Part shown: positions 1 through 8,808 of the stretch, one piece after another
Layout: each line of letters begins with the position of its first letter
Numbering within the stretch: position 1 is the first letter of the stretch
Source: Hamadaea tsunoensis DSM 44101
GTDB lineage: Bacteria; Actinomycetota; Actinomycetes; Mycobacteriales; Micromonosporaceae
NCBI RefSeq assembly: GCF_000428945.1
Contig: NZ_AUAX01000029.1
Coordinates: 1 to 64,000 of the forward strand
Direction: 5' to 3'
Length of the DNA stretch: 64,000 bases
The notes under the pieces: generated by a model
Told to the model about the DNA's origin: nothing
What the model saw: only the letters and a program-made list of their open reading frames with translations
Databases searched by the model: none
Made by a program: the position numbers and the translations under genes

Positions 1-3000
1 TCCATCGGCAACGTCCAGGTCTACCAGCGCGCGATCACCGCGGCCGAAGCGTCCACCCTGTACGGCAACGGGCTGGCCGGGCGGCCGCTGGGTGATTCGT
101 ACAACACCACTACGTATACCTACGACCAGCGCGGGTTGCAGCTGTCGGAGACCGATCCCCTCGGGAACCGGGCGGACTACGCGTACGACGAGAACGACAA
201 CCTCGTCATCACGACCGGACCGGCCGTCAACGTCGAGACCAACGGCGGTACGCCGGTCTCAGCCCGGCCGGTCACCATCACCGGCTTCGACACCTTCGGC
301 GACGAGGTCGAGGTCCAGGACGCCAGCGGACAGGTCACGAGGATGTCGCGCGACGCCTCCGGCCGCCTGGTGAAGTCCCAGCAGCCGTCGTACACGCCGC
401 CGGGATCCTCGACGCCGATCACGCCGACGGCGAGCGCCACCTATGACGGTTCGGGGCAGCTGCTGACCCAGACCGACCAGCTCGGCAAGACCACCACGTA
501 CGTCTACGACCAGCTCGGCCGTACCGCGAAGGTCACCCTGCCGAACGGCGGTGTCGTCCGCAACGTCTACGACCTCGACGACAACCTTCTGCAGACGACC
601 AATGCGGTCGGTGCGTACTCCCAGGCGACCTACGACTTCGTCGGGCGTACGACGAGCGAGACGCAGACCGAGCGGTCGACCGGGCAGGCGTTCACCACGC
701 AGTACGCGTACGCCCCGAGCGGTTACCTGCAGAAGGTGACGCAGCCGTCGGGGGCGTACGAGACCTACACGTACAACAATGCCGGTGACCGCACGACGGC
801 CACGGACGCGTACGGGAACACGACCACGTACCAGTACGACTATCTCGGTCGCGAGTCCGCGGTCGCGATGCCCGACGGGTCCAAGCGAACGTCGGTGTTC
901 GACGAGGCGGGCAACGAGATCGCCGTCAAGGCGTACAGCTCGACGGGCGCGCTGATCTCGCAGATCACCTCCGGGTACGACGGCAACGGCAACCGGCTCT
1001 CGGCGACCGACGCGCTCGGCCACACCACCTCGTTCACCTACGACGCGACCGGGTTCGTGACCGGGGAGACGCAGCCGATCTCGGCGACGGGCAACATCGT
1101 CACCTCGTTCGGCTACGACCTGCTCGGCCACCGGACCCGCTACACCGACGGCCGCGGCAACAAGCACATCACCACCTACAACACCCTCGGCCTGACCGAA
1201 TCGCAGATCGAACCGGCCACGGCCACGGACGCCAACGACCGCACCTGGACGACGAGCTACGACGCCGCCGCCCAGCCGGTCAAGCAGACGATGCCCGGTG
1301 GGGTCACGCTCACGTCGGCGTACGACGACCTGGGTAACCTGATCGGCCAGACGGGTTCGGGGGCAGACGCCGCGACGGCCGACCGGACCTTCGGCTACGA
1401 CCTGGCCGGGCACCTCACCTCGGCCAAGGCGGGCACCGCCACGGAGACGTTCACCTACAACGACCGTGGTGCGCTCGCGACCGCCAGCGGGGCGTCCGGC
1501 GCCTCGACCTTCGGCTACACCGCCGACGGCCTGCTCGCCAGCCGGCAGGACGCCGCCGGGACGAGCACGTACGCGTACGACAACGCCGACCGGCTCGTCA
1601 CGGTGAACGACGGCAGCACGGGGCAGAGCGTCACCTACGGGTACGACAGTCTGTCCCGGTTGACGAAGGCGACCTACGGGGCGAGCGGCTATCGCGCGTA
1701 TACCTACGACGCGGCCAGCCGCCTGGCGTCGGACACGTTGAAGACGTCGGCCAATGCCACGGTCGCGTCGGTGTCCTACGGCTACGACCTCAACGGCCGG
1801 GAGACGTCCAAGACGACGACCGGCTTCGCGGGATCGGCCACGAACACCTACACCTACGACTGGGCCAGCCGGCTCCTGTCGTGGAACAACGGCACGACCA
1901 CGACGACGTACGCGTACGACGCCTCCGGCAACCGGACGCAGATGGGCGGGCGCACGCTCATCTACGACGAGCGCGACGAGCTGACCGGCGACGGGCAGAA
2001 GACGTACACGTACACGCCGCGCGGGACGATGGCCTCGGCGGTCGCGAGCGGGTCGACGGAGACCTACGCCAGCGACGCCTACGGCCAGCAGACCCGTATA
2101 GCCACGCAGAACTACACCTATGACGGGCTCGGCCGGGTTCTCACCTCGGGCTCGACCACCCTCGCGTACTCCGGTGCGGAGAACGACGTCGCTTCGGACG
2201 GGGCGGCGACCTACAGCCGCGACCCCGACGGCGATGTCGTGGGGGTGAAGGCCGGGACCGCCGTGTTCGCCTGGACCGACCAGCACACCGACGTCGTCGG
2301 CCAGTTCACGGCGGCGGGGACGGCGCTCACGGGTTCCACGGCGTACGACCCGTTCGGCAACGTCCTGGCCACCGCGGCCAAGCTGGGCAACCTGGGCTTC
2401 CAGTCGGAGTGGACCGATCCGGCGACCGCCCGGGTGAACATGCTGTCGCGGTGGTACGACCCGGCGATCGGCGCGTTCGACAACCGGGACACCGCCGACA
2501 ACGACCCGGTGCCGGACTCGATCGACGCCAACCGCTACCAGTACGGCGACGGCGACCCGCTGCTCACCGTCGACCCGACCGGGCACTGGGGCTGGAACCC
2601 GATCAAGGCCATCAAGAAGGCCGTCAAGAAGGTCTCGCACGCGGTCTCGCACTATGCGAGCTCGTCCTTCAACTACGCGGCCATGTACGCCCACTCGGCC
2701 TGGCACGCCACCACGCACGTCGTGCACAAGGCGGTCAAGGCCGTCAAGAAGGTCGTGCACAAGGTGAAGAAGGCGGTCCACCGGATCGCCCGAGCGGTGA
2801 AGCACGCGGTACACCGAGCGGTCCACTACGTGCGGCATGTGGTGAAGAAGGCCACGCACTGGGTGAAGCACACCTATCAGCGGGCCAAACACTGGGTCGG
2901 CAAACAGGTCAACCACATCAAGCAGAAGGTCAAGCAGGCGTACCACCGGGTCAAGCAGGCCGCCGCGCACGTGGTGCAGAAGGTGGCCAAGGCCGCCAAG

Positions 3001-4290
3001 AGCGTCGCCCATGCGGTGAAGGACGCCTACAACGCCAGCGCCACCTGGGTGAAGGAGCATAAGGACGCGATCATCCAGATCGGCGCCATCGTCGCCGGCG
3101 TCGCGGCGGGCCTTGCCTGCACGGCGGTCACCGGCGGAGTCGGGGCGGCCGCCTGCGCGGTCGGTGCCGCGGCACTGATCAACCTCGGCAAGGACGCCGC
3201 GACCGGCAACATCCACAGCTTCGGCGACGCTCTCGGGTCCCTCGGGCAGGGCGCGTTGCAGGGCGGGATCGGTCTGGTCACCGGTGGCGTCGGCGGCGTG
3301 GTCGCGGGCAAGCTCGCCGGGGCCATGGGCGGCTTCGCGGCCAAGCTCGGCGGCCGGATGGTCTCCGGGTTCGTGGCCGGTGCCGTGGGAGACATCGGCG
3401 CGCAGCTCATCGGTACCGGACACGTCAACTGGACGGGTGTGGCGATCGCGGGCGGCATCGGCGCCGTCATGGGTGGACGGGCGTCGAGCTGCCACAGCTT
3501 CGACCCTTCGACCAGGGTCCTGATGGCCGACGGTACGACGAAGGCGATCAAGGACGTCAAGATCGGTGACGAGGTCATGGCCACCGACCCGGTCACCGGC
3601 AAGTCCAGTGCCCGGCCGGTCACGGCGCTCTATGTCAACCATGACACCGATCTCGCGGACGTCACCGTCAAGGACGCCGCGACGGGCAGGACCGCGGTTC
3701 TGCGTACCACGCAGCACCACCCGTTCTGGAGCCGATCGGCGAAGGCGTGGGTCCTCGCCGCCGCGCTCGTGCCGGCGACGATGTTGCAGGCCGCACCCAC
3801 CACGGCGTACGCGGCGGCGGGCGAAAGCGTGGTCTCGGTCCGCTCGTGGACCGGCGGGGCCGAGATGCGCGACCTCACGGTCGACGTGGACCACACCTAC
3901 TACGTCGTCGCGGGGACCACGCCGATCCTCGTCCACAACAACAACGCCGCGTGCGTACGCCCGACGTTCGTGGCGGATTCCCGCGGTACGGTGGTTCCGA
4001 CGAGCGCGTCACGCTTGGAGGGCGGGTTGCAGGCTGCCGTCGACGCGGGTGAGCCGGGATTCAGCACGTTCCCGGTGAAATCCGCCGGGACCGGCTTCCA
4101 GCTGCCGGATGGAAGCCGCATCCGGGTCATGCAGCCGTCGGCGAACGGTAACGCCGGACTCCGCGCATCCTTCACCAACGGATCCGACGCACCGGTCAGC
4201 CCGTTCACGGGTAAACCGGTGCAGCCGCCGAAGGGGGTCAACTCCAAGCAGTACGTCCGCGAGCGTACCCATATCGAGTTGGAGCCGTAG
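1..4290 (+). CDS. RHS/YD-repeat polymorphic toxin with Hint domain (5' truncated)
   Basis: The frame is open from base 1, so the N-terminus lies outside the window; 1,429 codons are visible. Codons 1-760 carry many YD repeats (YDxxGN/Y-YD-GR style). An RHS core ending follows (SRWYDPAIGAFDNRD, then YQYGDGDPLLTVDPTG). Codons about 865-1020 are unusually Lys/His/Val rich, followed by Ala/Gly hydrophobic segments. A pretoxin-Hint (intein-like) domain begins at the Cys near codon 1164 (CHSFDPSTRVLMADG), contains TTQHHPFW, and ends in VHNN near codon 1314. About 110 residues of C-terminal toxin remain, with PVSPFTGKPVQPPKG and a final YVRERTHIELEP. RHS proteins form a cage that carries a toxic tip used in interbacterial competition; the toxin family here is not recognised. 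The next gene overlaps by one base and is the likely immunity partner. Confidence 0.9.
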   Translation, partial: SIGNVQVYQRAITAAEASTLYGNGLAGRPLGDSYNTTTYTYDQRGLQLSETDPLGNRADYAYDENDNLVITTGPAVNVETNGGTPVSARPVTITGFDTFGDEVEVQDASGQVTRMSRDASGRLVKSQQPSYTPPGSSTPITPTASATYDGSGQLLTQTDQLGKTTTYVYDQLGRTAKVTLPNGGVVRNVYDLDDNLLQTTNAVGAYSQATYDFVGRTTSETQTERSTGQAFTTQYAYAPSGYLQKVTQPSGAYETYTYNNAGDRTTATDAYGNTTTYQYDYLGRESAVAMPDGSKRTSVFDEAGNEIAVKAYSSTGALISQITSGYDGNGNRLSATDALGHTTSFTYDATGFVTGETQPISATGNIVTSFGYDLLGHRTRYTDGRGNKHITTYNTLGLTESQIEPATATDANDRTWTTSYDAAAQPVKQTMPGGVTLTSAYDDLGNLIGQTGSGADAATADRTFGYDLAGHLTSAKAGTATETFTYNDRGALATASGASGASTFGYTADGLLASRQDAAGTSTYAYDNADRLVTVNDGSTGQSVTYGYDSLSRLTKATYGASGYRAYTYDAASRLASDTLKTSANATVASVSYGYDLNGRETSKTTTGFAGSATNTYTYDWASRLLSWNNGTTTTTYAYDASGNRTQMGGRTLIYDERDELTGDGQKTYTYTPRGTMASAVASGSTETYASDAYGQQTRIATQNYTYDGLGRVLTSGSTTLAYSGAENDVASDGAATYSRDPDGDVVGVKAGTAVFAWTDQHTDVVGQFTAAGTALTGSTAYDPFGNVLATAAKLGNLGFQSEWTDPATARVNMLSRWYDPAIGAFDNRDTADNDPVPDSIDANRYQYGDGDPLLTVDPTGHWGWNPIKAIKKAVKKVSHAVSHYASSSFNYAAMYAHSAWHATTHVVHKAVKAVKKVVHKVKKAVHRIARAVKHAVHRAVHYVRHVVKKATHWVKHTYQRAKHWVGKQVNHIKQKVKQAYHRVKQAAAHVVQKVAKAAKSVAHAVKDAYNASATWVKEHKDAIIQIGAIVAGVAAGLACTAVTGGVGAAACAVGAAALINLGKDAATGNIHSFGDALGSLGQGALQGGIGLVTGGVGGVVAGKLAGAMGGFAAKLGGRMVSGFVAGAVGDIGAQLIGTGHVNWTGVAIAGGIGAVMGGRASSCHSFDPSTRVLMADGTTKAIKDVKIGDEVMATDPVTGKSSARPVTALYVNHDTDLADVTVKDAATGRTAVLRTTQHHPFWSRSAKAWVLAAALVPATMLQAAPTTAYAAAGESVVSVRSWTGGAEMRDLTVDVDHTYYVVAGTTPILVHNNNAACVRPTFVADSRGTVVPTSASRLEGGLQAAVDAGEPGFSTFPVKSAGTGFQLPDGSRIRVMQPSANGNAGLRASFTNGSDAPVSPFTGKPVQPPKGVNSKQYVRERTHIELEP

Positions 4291-4703
4291 TGCAGTCGAT
4301 CTTGGATGACATCCGGGCGTACCTCCCGCTCCGGGTCGAGGAGGCGACGGGCGATGCTGATGGGGTGGCCATCAGCGGAGCGTCGTGGCGGCTGCGCGTC
4401 AACACGAACTGGCGCCTCCTCGCGGGCGGGCGGCTGGTGGCGTCGTCGGGCCTACCGGGCCCGGATGCGTCGCCGTCGTCCGGCCTCGACGACCTCCTCG
4501 GAGACGAGCTTGTGGACGTCGGGTTCCGGTCATCGAAGTTCGGCTTCGACCTGAGTGCGACGACGTCGCAAGGCCGTCTCTTCGAGATCGCCAGCGACTT
4601 TCCCTACGGCGAATGGATCTTCTCGGTATGGAGTCGCGACGACCCGAAACGGATTCCGATCTTCGACCTCGAAGGCCCGGTGTCCGAGCCGACGGATCGA
4701 TGA
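4290..4703 (+). CDS. Candidate immunity protein for the RHS toxin
   Basis: A 137-residue protein whose GTG start shares one base with the TAG stop of the RHS gene, so it is translationally coupled to it. It has no signal peptide and no membrane helix, is acidic in the middle (GLDDLLGDELVDVGF) and rich in aromatic beta-strand-like stretches (SSKFGFDLSAT, YGEWIFSVW). The position directly behind a polymorphic toxin tip, the small size and the cytoplasmic character are what is expected of an immunity protein. The layout resembles small actinobacterial DUF6188-type proteins, but I cannot confirm that family. Role is inferred from context. Confidence 0.75.
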   Translation: MQSILDDIRAYLPLRVEEATGDADGVAISGASWRLRVNTNWRLLAGGRLVASSGLPGPDASPSSGLDDLLGDELVDVGFRSSKFGFDLSATTSQGRLFEIASDFPYGEWIFSVWSRDDPKRIPIFDLEGPVSEPTDR

Positions 4704-4749
4704 CTTCGGGCGCCGCCAACGCCTGAATCGATGAACTGGGACACGACGA

Positions 4750-4794
4750 GCGCGCCCTGGCGGACCGGCACCACTGCGGTCAGCCAGGGCGCGC
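4750..4794. terminator. Bidirectional terminator hairpin
   Basis: Perfect 12-bp stem, GCGCGCCCTGGC (4750-4761) with GCCAGGGCGCGC (4783-4794) and a 21-nt loop. It lies between the convergent immunity and D-aminopeptidase genes. Confidence 0.75.
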
Positions 4795-4833
4795 CCTCGG
4801 ATTCCGCCCGTCCGGTGGGCCGCCCGCTGAAGG

Positions 4834-5658
4834 TCAGTTCTCGACGAGGGATCGCGTCAGGTAGACGATCGCGATGAAGCTGCGGTAGAGCTCCAACGGC
4901 TCGTCTCCGGCCAGTTCCACCGTCACGCTGTCGAGCCGGCGTACGCCCTTGATCCAGGTGGCCTGCTCGGCCATGTCGGGGGACAGGAACCGGATCTCCA
5001 CCGAACCCGGCATGGCGATCCCGGGCGGCGTGAGGCCGTCGAGCCGGCTCAGCGCGTCGCGTACGCCCTGTTCGATCAGCGTACGGGCGGCTTCGGGGTG
5101 GCGGTTGAGGGCGGCGAACCGGCTGATCGACTCCTTGACCTCGATCGCCGAGATCCCCGGGCAGAACGGTGCCGCCTCCGGCCCGACGTACTGATCGCCG
5201 GTCACGACCGCCACCGGTACGCCGAAGTGCTGCGCCACCAACGCGTTCAGCCCCGCCTCGCCGGTGGTGACGCCGTTGAGGCGTACATCGGCGATGGCCC
5301 GCGGATTGTAGGTGTGCGACAGGACGCCCGGCGTCGCCATCGCGGCGTGGTAGCCGAGGAAGACGATCGCGTCGAACGTCTCGTCCAGACCTTGCATCAT
5401 GTACAGCGGCTTGAACCGTCCCGACAGGTACGCCGCCCGCCCGGCCAGCCGTTCCGGCGGCAGATTGCGCATGACGGAGTGCGCGTCGTTGACCACGATC
5501 TCGGTGGCGCCGGCCGCGATCGCGCCGGTGACGGCCGCGTTCACCTCGCCGACGAGCAGGTCCCGGCCGAGCGCGTAATCCTCGCCGGAGGCGACGCACT
5601 GCGCCCAGTCGACGATGCCGGCGACGCCCTCCATGTCCACCGAGACGAAAACCTTCAT
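4834..5658 (-). CDS. D-aminopeptidase, M55 (DppA) family
   Basis: 274 residues, normal for peptidase family M55, zinc enzymes that release N-terminal D-amino acids from short peptides in the cytoplasm. The start was placed at MKVFVSVDMEGVAG because that is the conserved family N-terminus; the open frame upstream is non-homologous. Metal-ligand motifs are visible: SVDMEG near residue 8, NDAHS near 60, FLGYHAA near 102 and GEAGLNAL near 130. The C-terminus has the typical EIRFLSPDMAEQ. It reads away from the PRC-barrel gene with only 45 bp between starts, so the two promoters must be very close. Substrate is unknown; recycling of cell-wall D-Ala peptides is a reasonable inference. Confidence 0.88.
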   Translation of the reverse strand: MKVFVSVDMEGVAGIVDWAQCVASGEDYALGRDLLVGEVNAAVTGAIAAGATEIVVNDAHSVMRNLPPERLAGRAAYLSGRFKPLYMMQGLDETFDAIVFLGYHAAMATPGVLSHTYNPRAIADVRLNGVTTGEAGLNALVAQHFGVPVAVVTGDQYVGPEAAPFCPGISAIEVKESISRFAALNRHPEAARTLIEQGVRDALSRLDGLTPPGIAMPGSVEIRFLSPDMAEQATWIKGVRRLDSVTVELAGDEPLELYRSFIAIVYLTRSLVEN

Positions 5659-5703
5659 GAACGAAGCCTGCCACGAGGGGATATCGGCGGGGAAGACGGG
5701 TAT

Positions 5704-6114
5704 ATGCCCGCTATGCAGCCTTTCGGATTCGACCCCTGGAGCTGGCGGGACCCGACCCTTCTCGCCGGCGGATACACCGAGACGACCCCTGACGCCGCGC
5801 CGTCGCCGCGGGCGGAGGGGGTCGAGGGTGGCCCCGGTACCGATCTCGACCTCACCGGGTACAAGGTCGCCGCCACCGACGGCGACGTGGGGCACGTCAA
5901 GGAGCAGGGCGAGGGCTTCCTCGTCGTCGACACCGGGCCGTGGATCTTCGGGCGGATCGTGGTGGTCCCGGCCGGGATCGTCGACCGCGTGGACCACCAG
6001 GAGAAGACCGTGTTCGTCGACCGCACCCGCGATCACGTCAAGCACGCGCCCGAGTTCGACCCGATCGACCGCGACACGCTCGCGTCCTACTACGCCTCCA
6101 CCTACGGCATGTGA
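5704..6114 (+). CDS. PRC-barrel domain protein
   Basis: 136 residues, starting MPAMQPFGFD (ATG 5704; an in-frame ATG at 5713 is the alternative). A GGGGAAG stretch lies 5-10 bases upstream. After a low-complexity linker (residues 20-50), the part from LTGYKVAATDGDVGHVKEQ to FVDRTRDHVKHAPEF is a PRC-barrel, a small beta-barrel found in ribosome-maturation factors and photosynthetic reaction centre H subunits and, in actinobacteria, in many stand-alone stress-associated proteins. No enzymatic residues are expected. Function of this member is unknown. Confidence 0.8.
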   Translation: MPAMQPFGFDPWSWRDPTLLAGGYTETTPDAAPSPRAEGVEGGPGTDLDLTGYKVAATDGDVGHVKEQGEGFLVVDTGPWIFGRIVVVPAGIVDRVDHQEKTVFVDRTRDHVKHAPEFDPIDRDTLASYYASTYGM

Positions 6115-6144
6115 AGTTCGTTTTCCTGTACGCGTGTCCGGATG

Positions 6145-6182
6145 GGCGGGCGGCGTGGACCCCCAGTGCCACGCCGCCCGCC
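6145..6182. terminator. Strong bidirectional terminator
   Basis: 14-bp perfect stem, GGCGGGCGGCGTGG (6145-6158) with its complement at 6169-6182 and a 10-nt loop. It sits between the convergent PRC-barrel and metzincin genes. Confidence 0.85.
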
Positions 6183-6213
6183 GCGGGAGTGAAGTCGAAG
6201 GCGCTACGCGGGG

Positions 6214-8001
6214 CTACGCCGGGTTGAGGTACCAGATGAGGTTGCGGCTGGCGCCGGTGATCACCTGCTGGTCGAGCGTCGAACCGCTGCTCGTGGTCAT
6301 GTTCGCGACCAGGCCGCTGTAGCGGTTGACCAGGAAGAACGTGCCGTTGGCCACCTTGCGCAGCGTCCACTGCTGGGTGGTCGCCGTGCTGCAGGTCGCC
6401 TGGCGCAGTTGTACGCCGGCCGTCGTGCTCGCGCTGACCAGGTCGAGGCACTTGGCGCTGTTGCCGTTGACGAACTTCCAGTAGGAGCCGCTGGCCTGGG
6501 CCGTCCAGCGCTGGCTGGTGGCGGTGCCGGGCGCCGAGTGCGTGATGAGCGCGCCGGAGGCGGTGGAGGCCCCGGCCACGTCCACGTTGTCGCGGTTGTC
6601 GATGCCCTGGATGTTGTAGACGGTTCCGTTGACCGGGGTCGCGTCGGCCACGGAGTTGAACACCCACTGCTGGTTGGCCGCGCCGGTGTAGGTCTCCTGC
6701 GTGACCGGCGAGGGGTACGCGCTGCCGGCGGTCAGGGCCAGCCCGGACAGCCAGTCGATGATGGCGTACGTGTTGGTGCCGACCGGCAGATACGCGAAGC
6801 GCATCCCGTCCTGCCCGTTGCAGATGTACTGCAGCAGGGTGGTGCCGGGCGTGGTGCCGCTGTACGAGCTGTCGGCGCACATCCGCGACCCGACGTTGAT
6901 GAACTGCAGGCCGGTCGTGTAGCCCATCAGCCACTTCTGGCTGGGGGTGTCGACGCGGGTGCGCTGGCTGAGCTCCGTCAGCGGGGTGGTGACGCCGCCG
7001 ATGGGTTCGAGCGCCCCGCCGGTGGCGGAGTTGGTGATGACGTAGGTGCTGCCGACCTTGGGATGCGGATCCGAGTCGGCCGTCGCGCCGGCGATCAGGT
7101 ACGCGCTGTTCGCCGTGTTCCAGTGGGTCGCCAGGTACGAGCCGGCGGTGGGGTTGGCGTTGTAGTAGTCGTCCCGGTTGCAGTCGGGCACGCGGTAGTC
7201 GTTCCACTGCAGACAGTTCCACGACGGCGTACCGCCGTAGCACATGAGGTCCCACTGGTCCAGGCAGTGCCAGGTGGTGTCGGAGTGGGCCGAGCTCAGC
7301 TGCACGGCGCCGAAGGTGTGCCCGAGCTCGTGGGCGATGGCGTTCTCGCCGAAGCAGTTCGGGATCGCGTCCACCCGCGCGTACGCGAGGCCGTTGTTGA
7401 GGTTCGTCGAGCCGGTGGTGAGGTCGTCGCCCTGGATCTGGCCGACGCCGCAGATGCTCGTGGCCTCGGTGAGCATGAGGTAGTGGCGGTCGGTGCTGGC
7501 GTAGCCGGCGGCCTGGGCCGCGGCGATGCTGGTGTCGAGGGTGGCCAGGCCGCCGGCCGGGACCACGAGGTTGCGCACGACCGGTACGCAGCTGCTGCCG
7601 ACGGTCGTCGTCACGTAGCGGAGGTGGCGGCTGCGGCCGCTGGTGGCCGCGGCGTCGTTGTAGACGTCGTCGGTGTCCGCGAGCCAGGCGCGGAACATCG
7701 GCAGGAACTGGGTGTAGCGGTCGGGCATCGTGGCTTCGCGCATGTACAGGACTTCGACGCGCTTGCCGCTGGTCCCGTCGCCGTCGCAGGCGACGGTCTG
7801 CGGCGAGACCTGGCCGGGCGGGGCGGTGGTGGCGAGTTCGGCCGCGCCGACGCGCTCGCCGATGCGGGCGCCGGGCAGGGTGTCGTAGACGGCGACGGGG
7901 GTCGGGTTCTTCGGGTCCGCCTGGGCCGAGCCGGCGGGCACCAGGCTGACGGCGAGGGACAGACTTGCGGCGGCCAGGAAGAGGGTACGCCTGAGCTGCA
8001 T
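6214..8001 (-). CDS. Secreted metzincin-like metalloprotease with ricin-type lectin repeats
   Basis: 595 residues. The start MQLRRTLFLAAASL is chosen because it opens a classic signal peptide ending about residue 28 (GSAQA) and has GGAGA upstream; the frame upstream is probably non-coding. Residues about 60-320 form the catalytic region with AHELGHTFGAVQLSSAH near residue 215, matching HExxHxxGxxxxxH zinc binding. A Met-containing WDLMCYGG follows, consistent with the metzincin Met-turn. Several Cys pairs suggest disulfides outside the cell. From about 330 onward the protein contains ricin-B-like beta-trefoil repeats (QKWLMGY, QQWVFN, QRWTAQ, QQWTLR), probably for binding glycans. Substrate unknown. 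The combination of a metzincin with two trefoils is inferred from motifs only. Confidence 0.8.
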   Translation of the reverse strand: MQLRRTLFLAAASLSLAVSLVPAGSAQADPKNPTPVAVYDTLPGARIGERVGAAELATTAPPGQVSPQTVACDGDGTSGKRVEVLYMREATMPDRYTQFLPMFRAWLADTDDVYNDAAATSGRSRHLRYVTTTVGSSCVPVVRNLVVPAGGLATLDTSIAAAQAAGYASTDRHYLMLTEATSICGVGQIQGDDLTTGSTNLNNGLAYARVDAIPNCFGENAIAHELGHTFGAVQLSSAHSDTTWHCLDQWDLMCYGGTPSWNCLQWNDYRVPDCNRDDYYNANPTAGSYLATHWNTANSAYLIAGATADSDPHPKVGSTYVITNSATGGALEPIGGVTTPLTELSQRTRVDTPSQKWLMGYTTGLQFINVGSRMCADSSYSGTTPGTTLLQYICNGQDGMRFAYLPVGTNTYAIIDWLSGLALTAGSAYPSPVTQETYTGAANQQWVFNSVADATPVNGTVYNIQGIDNRDNVDVAGASTASGALITHSAPGTATSQRWTAQASGSYWKFVNGNSAKCLDLVSASTTAGVQLRQATCSTATTQQWTLRKVANGTFFLVNRYSGLVANMTTSSGSTLDQQVITGASRNLIWYLNPA

Positions 8002-8133
8002 TCCGATGTTCTCCGATCGGTCGGCGGCGTCTCCTGTGTCCACAGGGGACGATCCTTCGGCCATCGTGACATCGAAGTTACGGGATCGACCAATCTTCGC
8101 AACAAGCGCCACAATCCCTTGACACGGGCATTC

Positions 8134-8149
8134 CTGACTTACGAGTCAG
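8134..8149. promoter_or_regulatory. Short palindrome (6-bp arms), operator or weak terminator
   Basis: CTGACT-TACG-AGTCAG, perfect 6-bp arms with a 4-nt centre, in the 174-bp gap between the response-regulator stop and the metzincin start (both minus strand). It could be an operator for the metzincin gene or a weak terminator for the two-component operon. The stem is too short to decide. Confidence 0.35.
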
Positions 8150-8153
8150 ACAG

Positions 8154-8193
8154 GCTCAGCCGTTGAGGTACGCGCTCAGCCGTTGAGGTACGC
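8154..8193. repeat. 20-bp perfect tandem duplication at the response-regulator stop codon
   Basis: GCTCAGCCGTTGAGGTACGC occurs at 8154-8173 and again, immediately adjacent, at 8174-8193. The second copy contains the last codons and stop (minus strand) of the response regulator; the first is an extra copy just downstream of the stop. Looks like a recent slippage duplication. Confidence 0.9.
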
Positions 8194-8808
8194 CAGGACG
8201 GCGAGCACGCGCCGGTGCCCGTCCTCGGAGGCGGGCAGGCCCAGCTTGGCGAAGATGTTGCCGATGTGCTTCTCGACCGACGGCGGCGCGAGGACGAGGG
8301 CGGCGCAGATCGCGGAGTTGGACAGGCCCTGGGCGACGAGGCCGAGGACCTCGCGCTCCCGCGGGGTGAGCGCGTTGACGCCCCGGTTGCGGGCGTTGCG
8401 GGCGAAGAGCTGCTGGATGACCTCGGGGTCCATGACCGTCCCCCCGGCGGCGACCCGTTCGACCGCGTCGAGGAAGTCGTCGAGCGCGGTCACCCGGTCC
8501 TTGAGCAGGTAGCCGACCGCGCCCCGGCCGTCGGCGAGCAGGTCGGCGGCGTACGTGCGCTCGACGTACTGGGACAGGATGAGGATCGGGTCCGGGCGCA
8601 GTCGCAGGGCCGCCCGGATGCCCTCGTCGCGGAAGGTGGGCGGGAGGCGTACGTCCACGATGGACAGGTCCGGCCGCAGGTCGGTGACGGCCCGGACGAG
8701 GGACTCCGCGTCGCCGACGGCCGCGACGACCTCGTGGCCGGTGCCGGTGAGGATGCTGACGAGGCCGTCGCGCAGCAGCACGAGGTCCTCGGCGATCACG
8801 ATGCGCAT
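8176..8808 (-). CDS. NarL/LuxR-family response regulator
   Basis: 210 residues. The N-terminal receiver (1-120) begins MRIVIAEDLVLLRDG, with acidic pair ED at 7-8, phospho-acceptor Asp near 52 (LSIVDVRLP) and Lys near 105 (GYLLKDR). The C-terminal LuxR helix-turn-helix (about 145-205) has LTPREREVLGLVAQGLSN and VEKHIGNIFAKLGL. It overlaps the upstream histidine kinase by 13 bp in the same orientation, so the two are co-translated. The natural target is the ABC exporter operon upstream, as is usual for NarL pairs beside MacB/FtsX transporters; the 24-bp palindrome at 13570-13593 is a candidate site. That link is inference. Confidence 0.95.
   Translation of the reverse strand: MRIVIAEDLVLLRDGLVSILTGTGHEVVAAVGDAESLVRAVTDLRPDLSIVDVRLPPTFRDEGIRAALRLRPDPILILSQYVERTYAADLLADGRGAVGYLLKDRVTALDDFLDAVERVAAGGTVMDPEVIQQLFARNARNRGVNALTPREREVLGLVAQGLSNSAICAALVLAPPSVEKHIGNIFAKLGLPASEDGHRRVLAVLAYLNG

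Noticed and set aside
259-3936. A 1,225-codon open frame on the minus strand opposite the RHS gene
   Set aside because: It is the shadow of RHS codon bias: low-complexity Arg/Val/Gly/Asp protein without domains, while the plus frame has clear YD repeats and Hint motifs.
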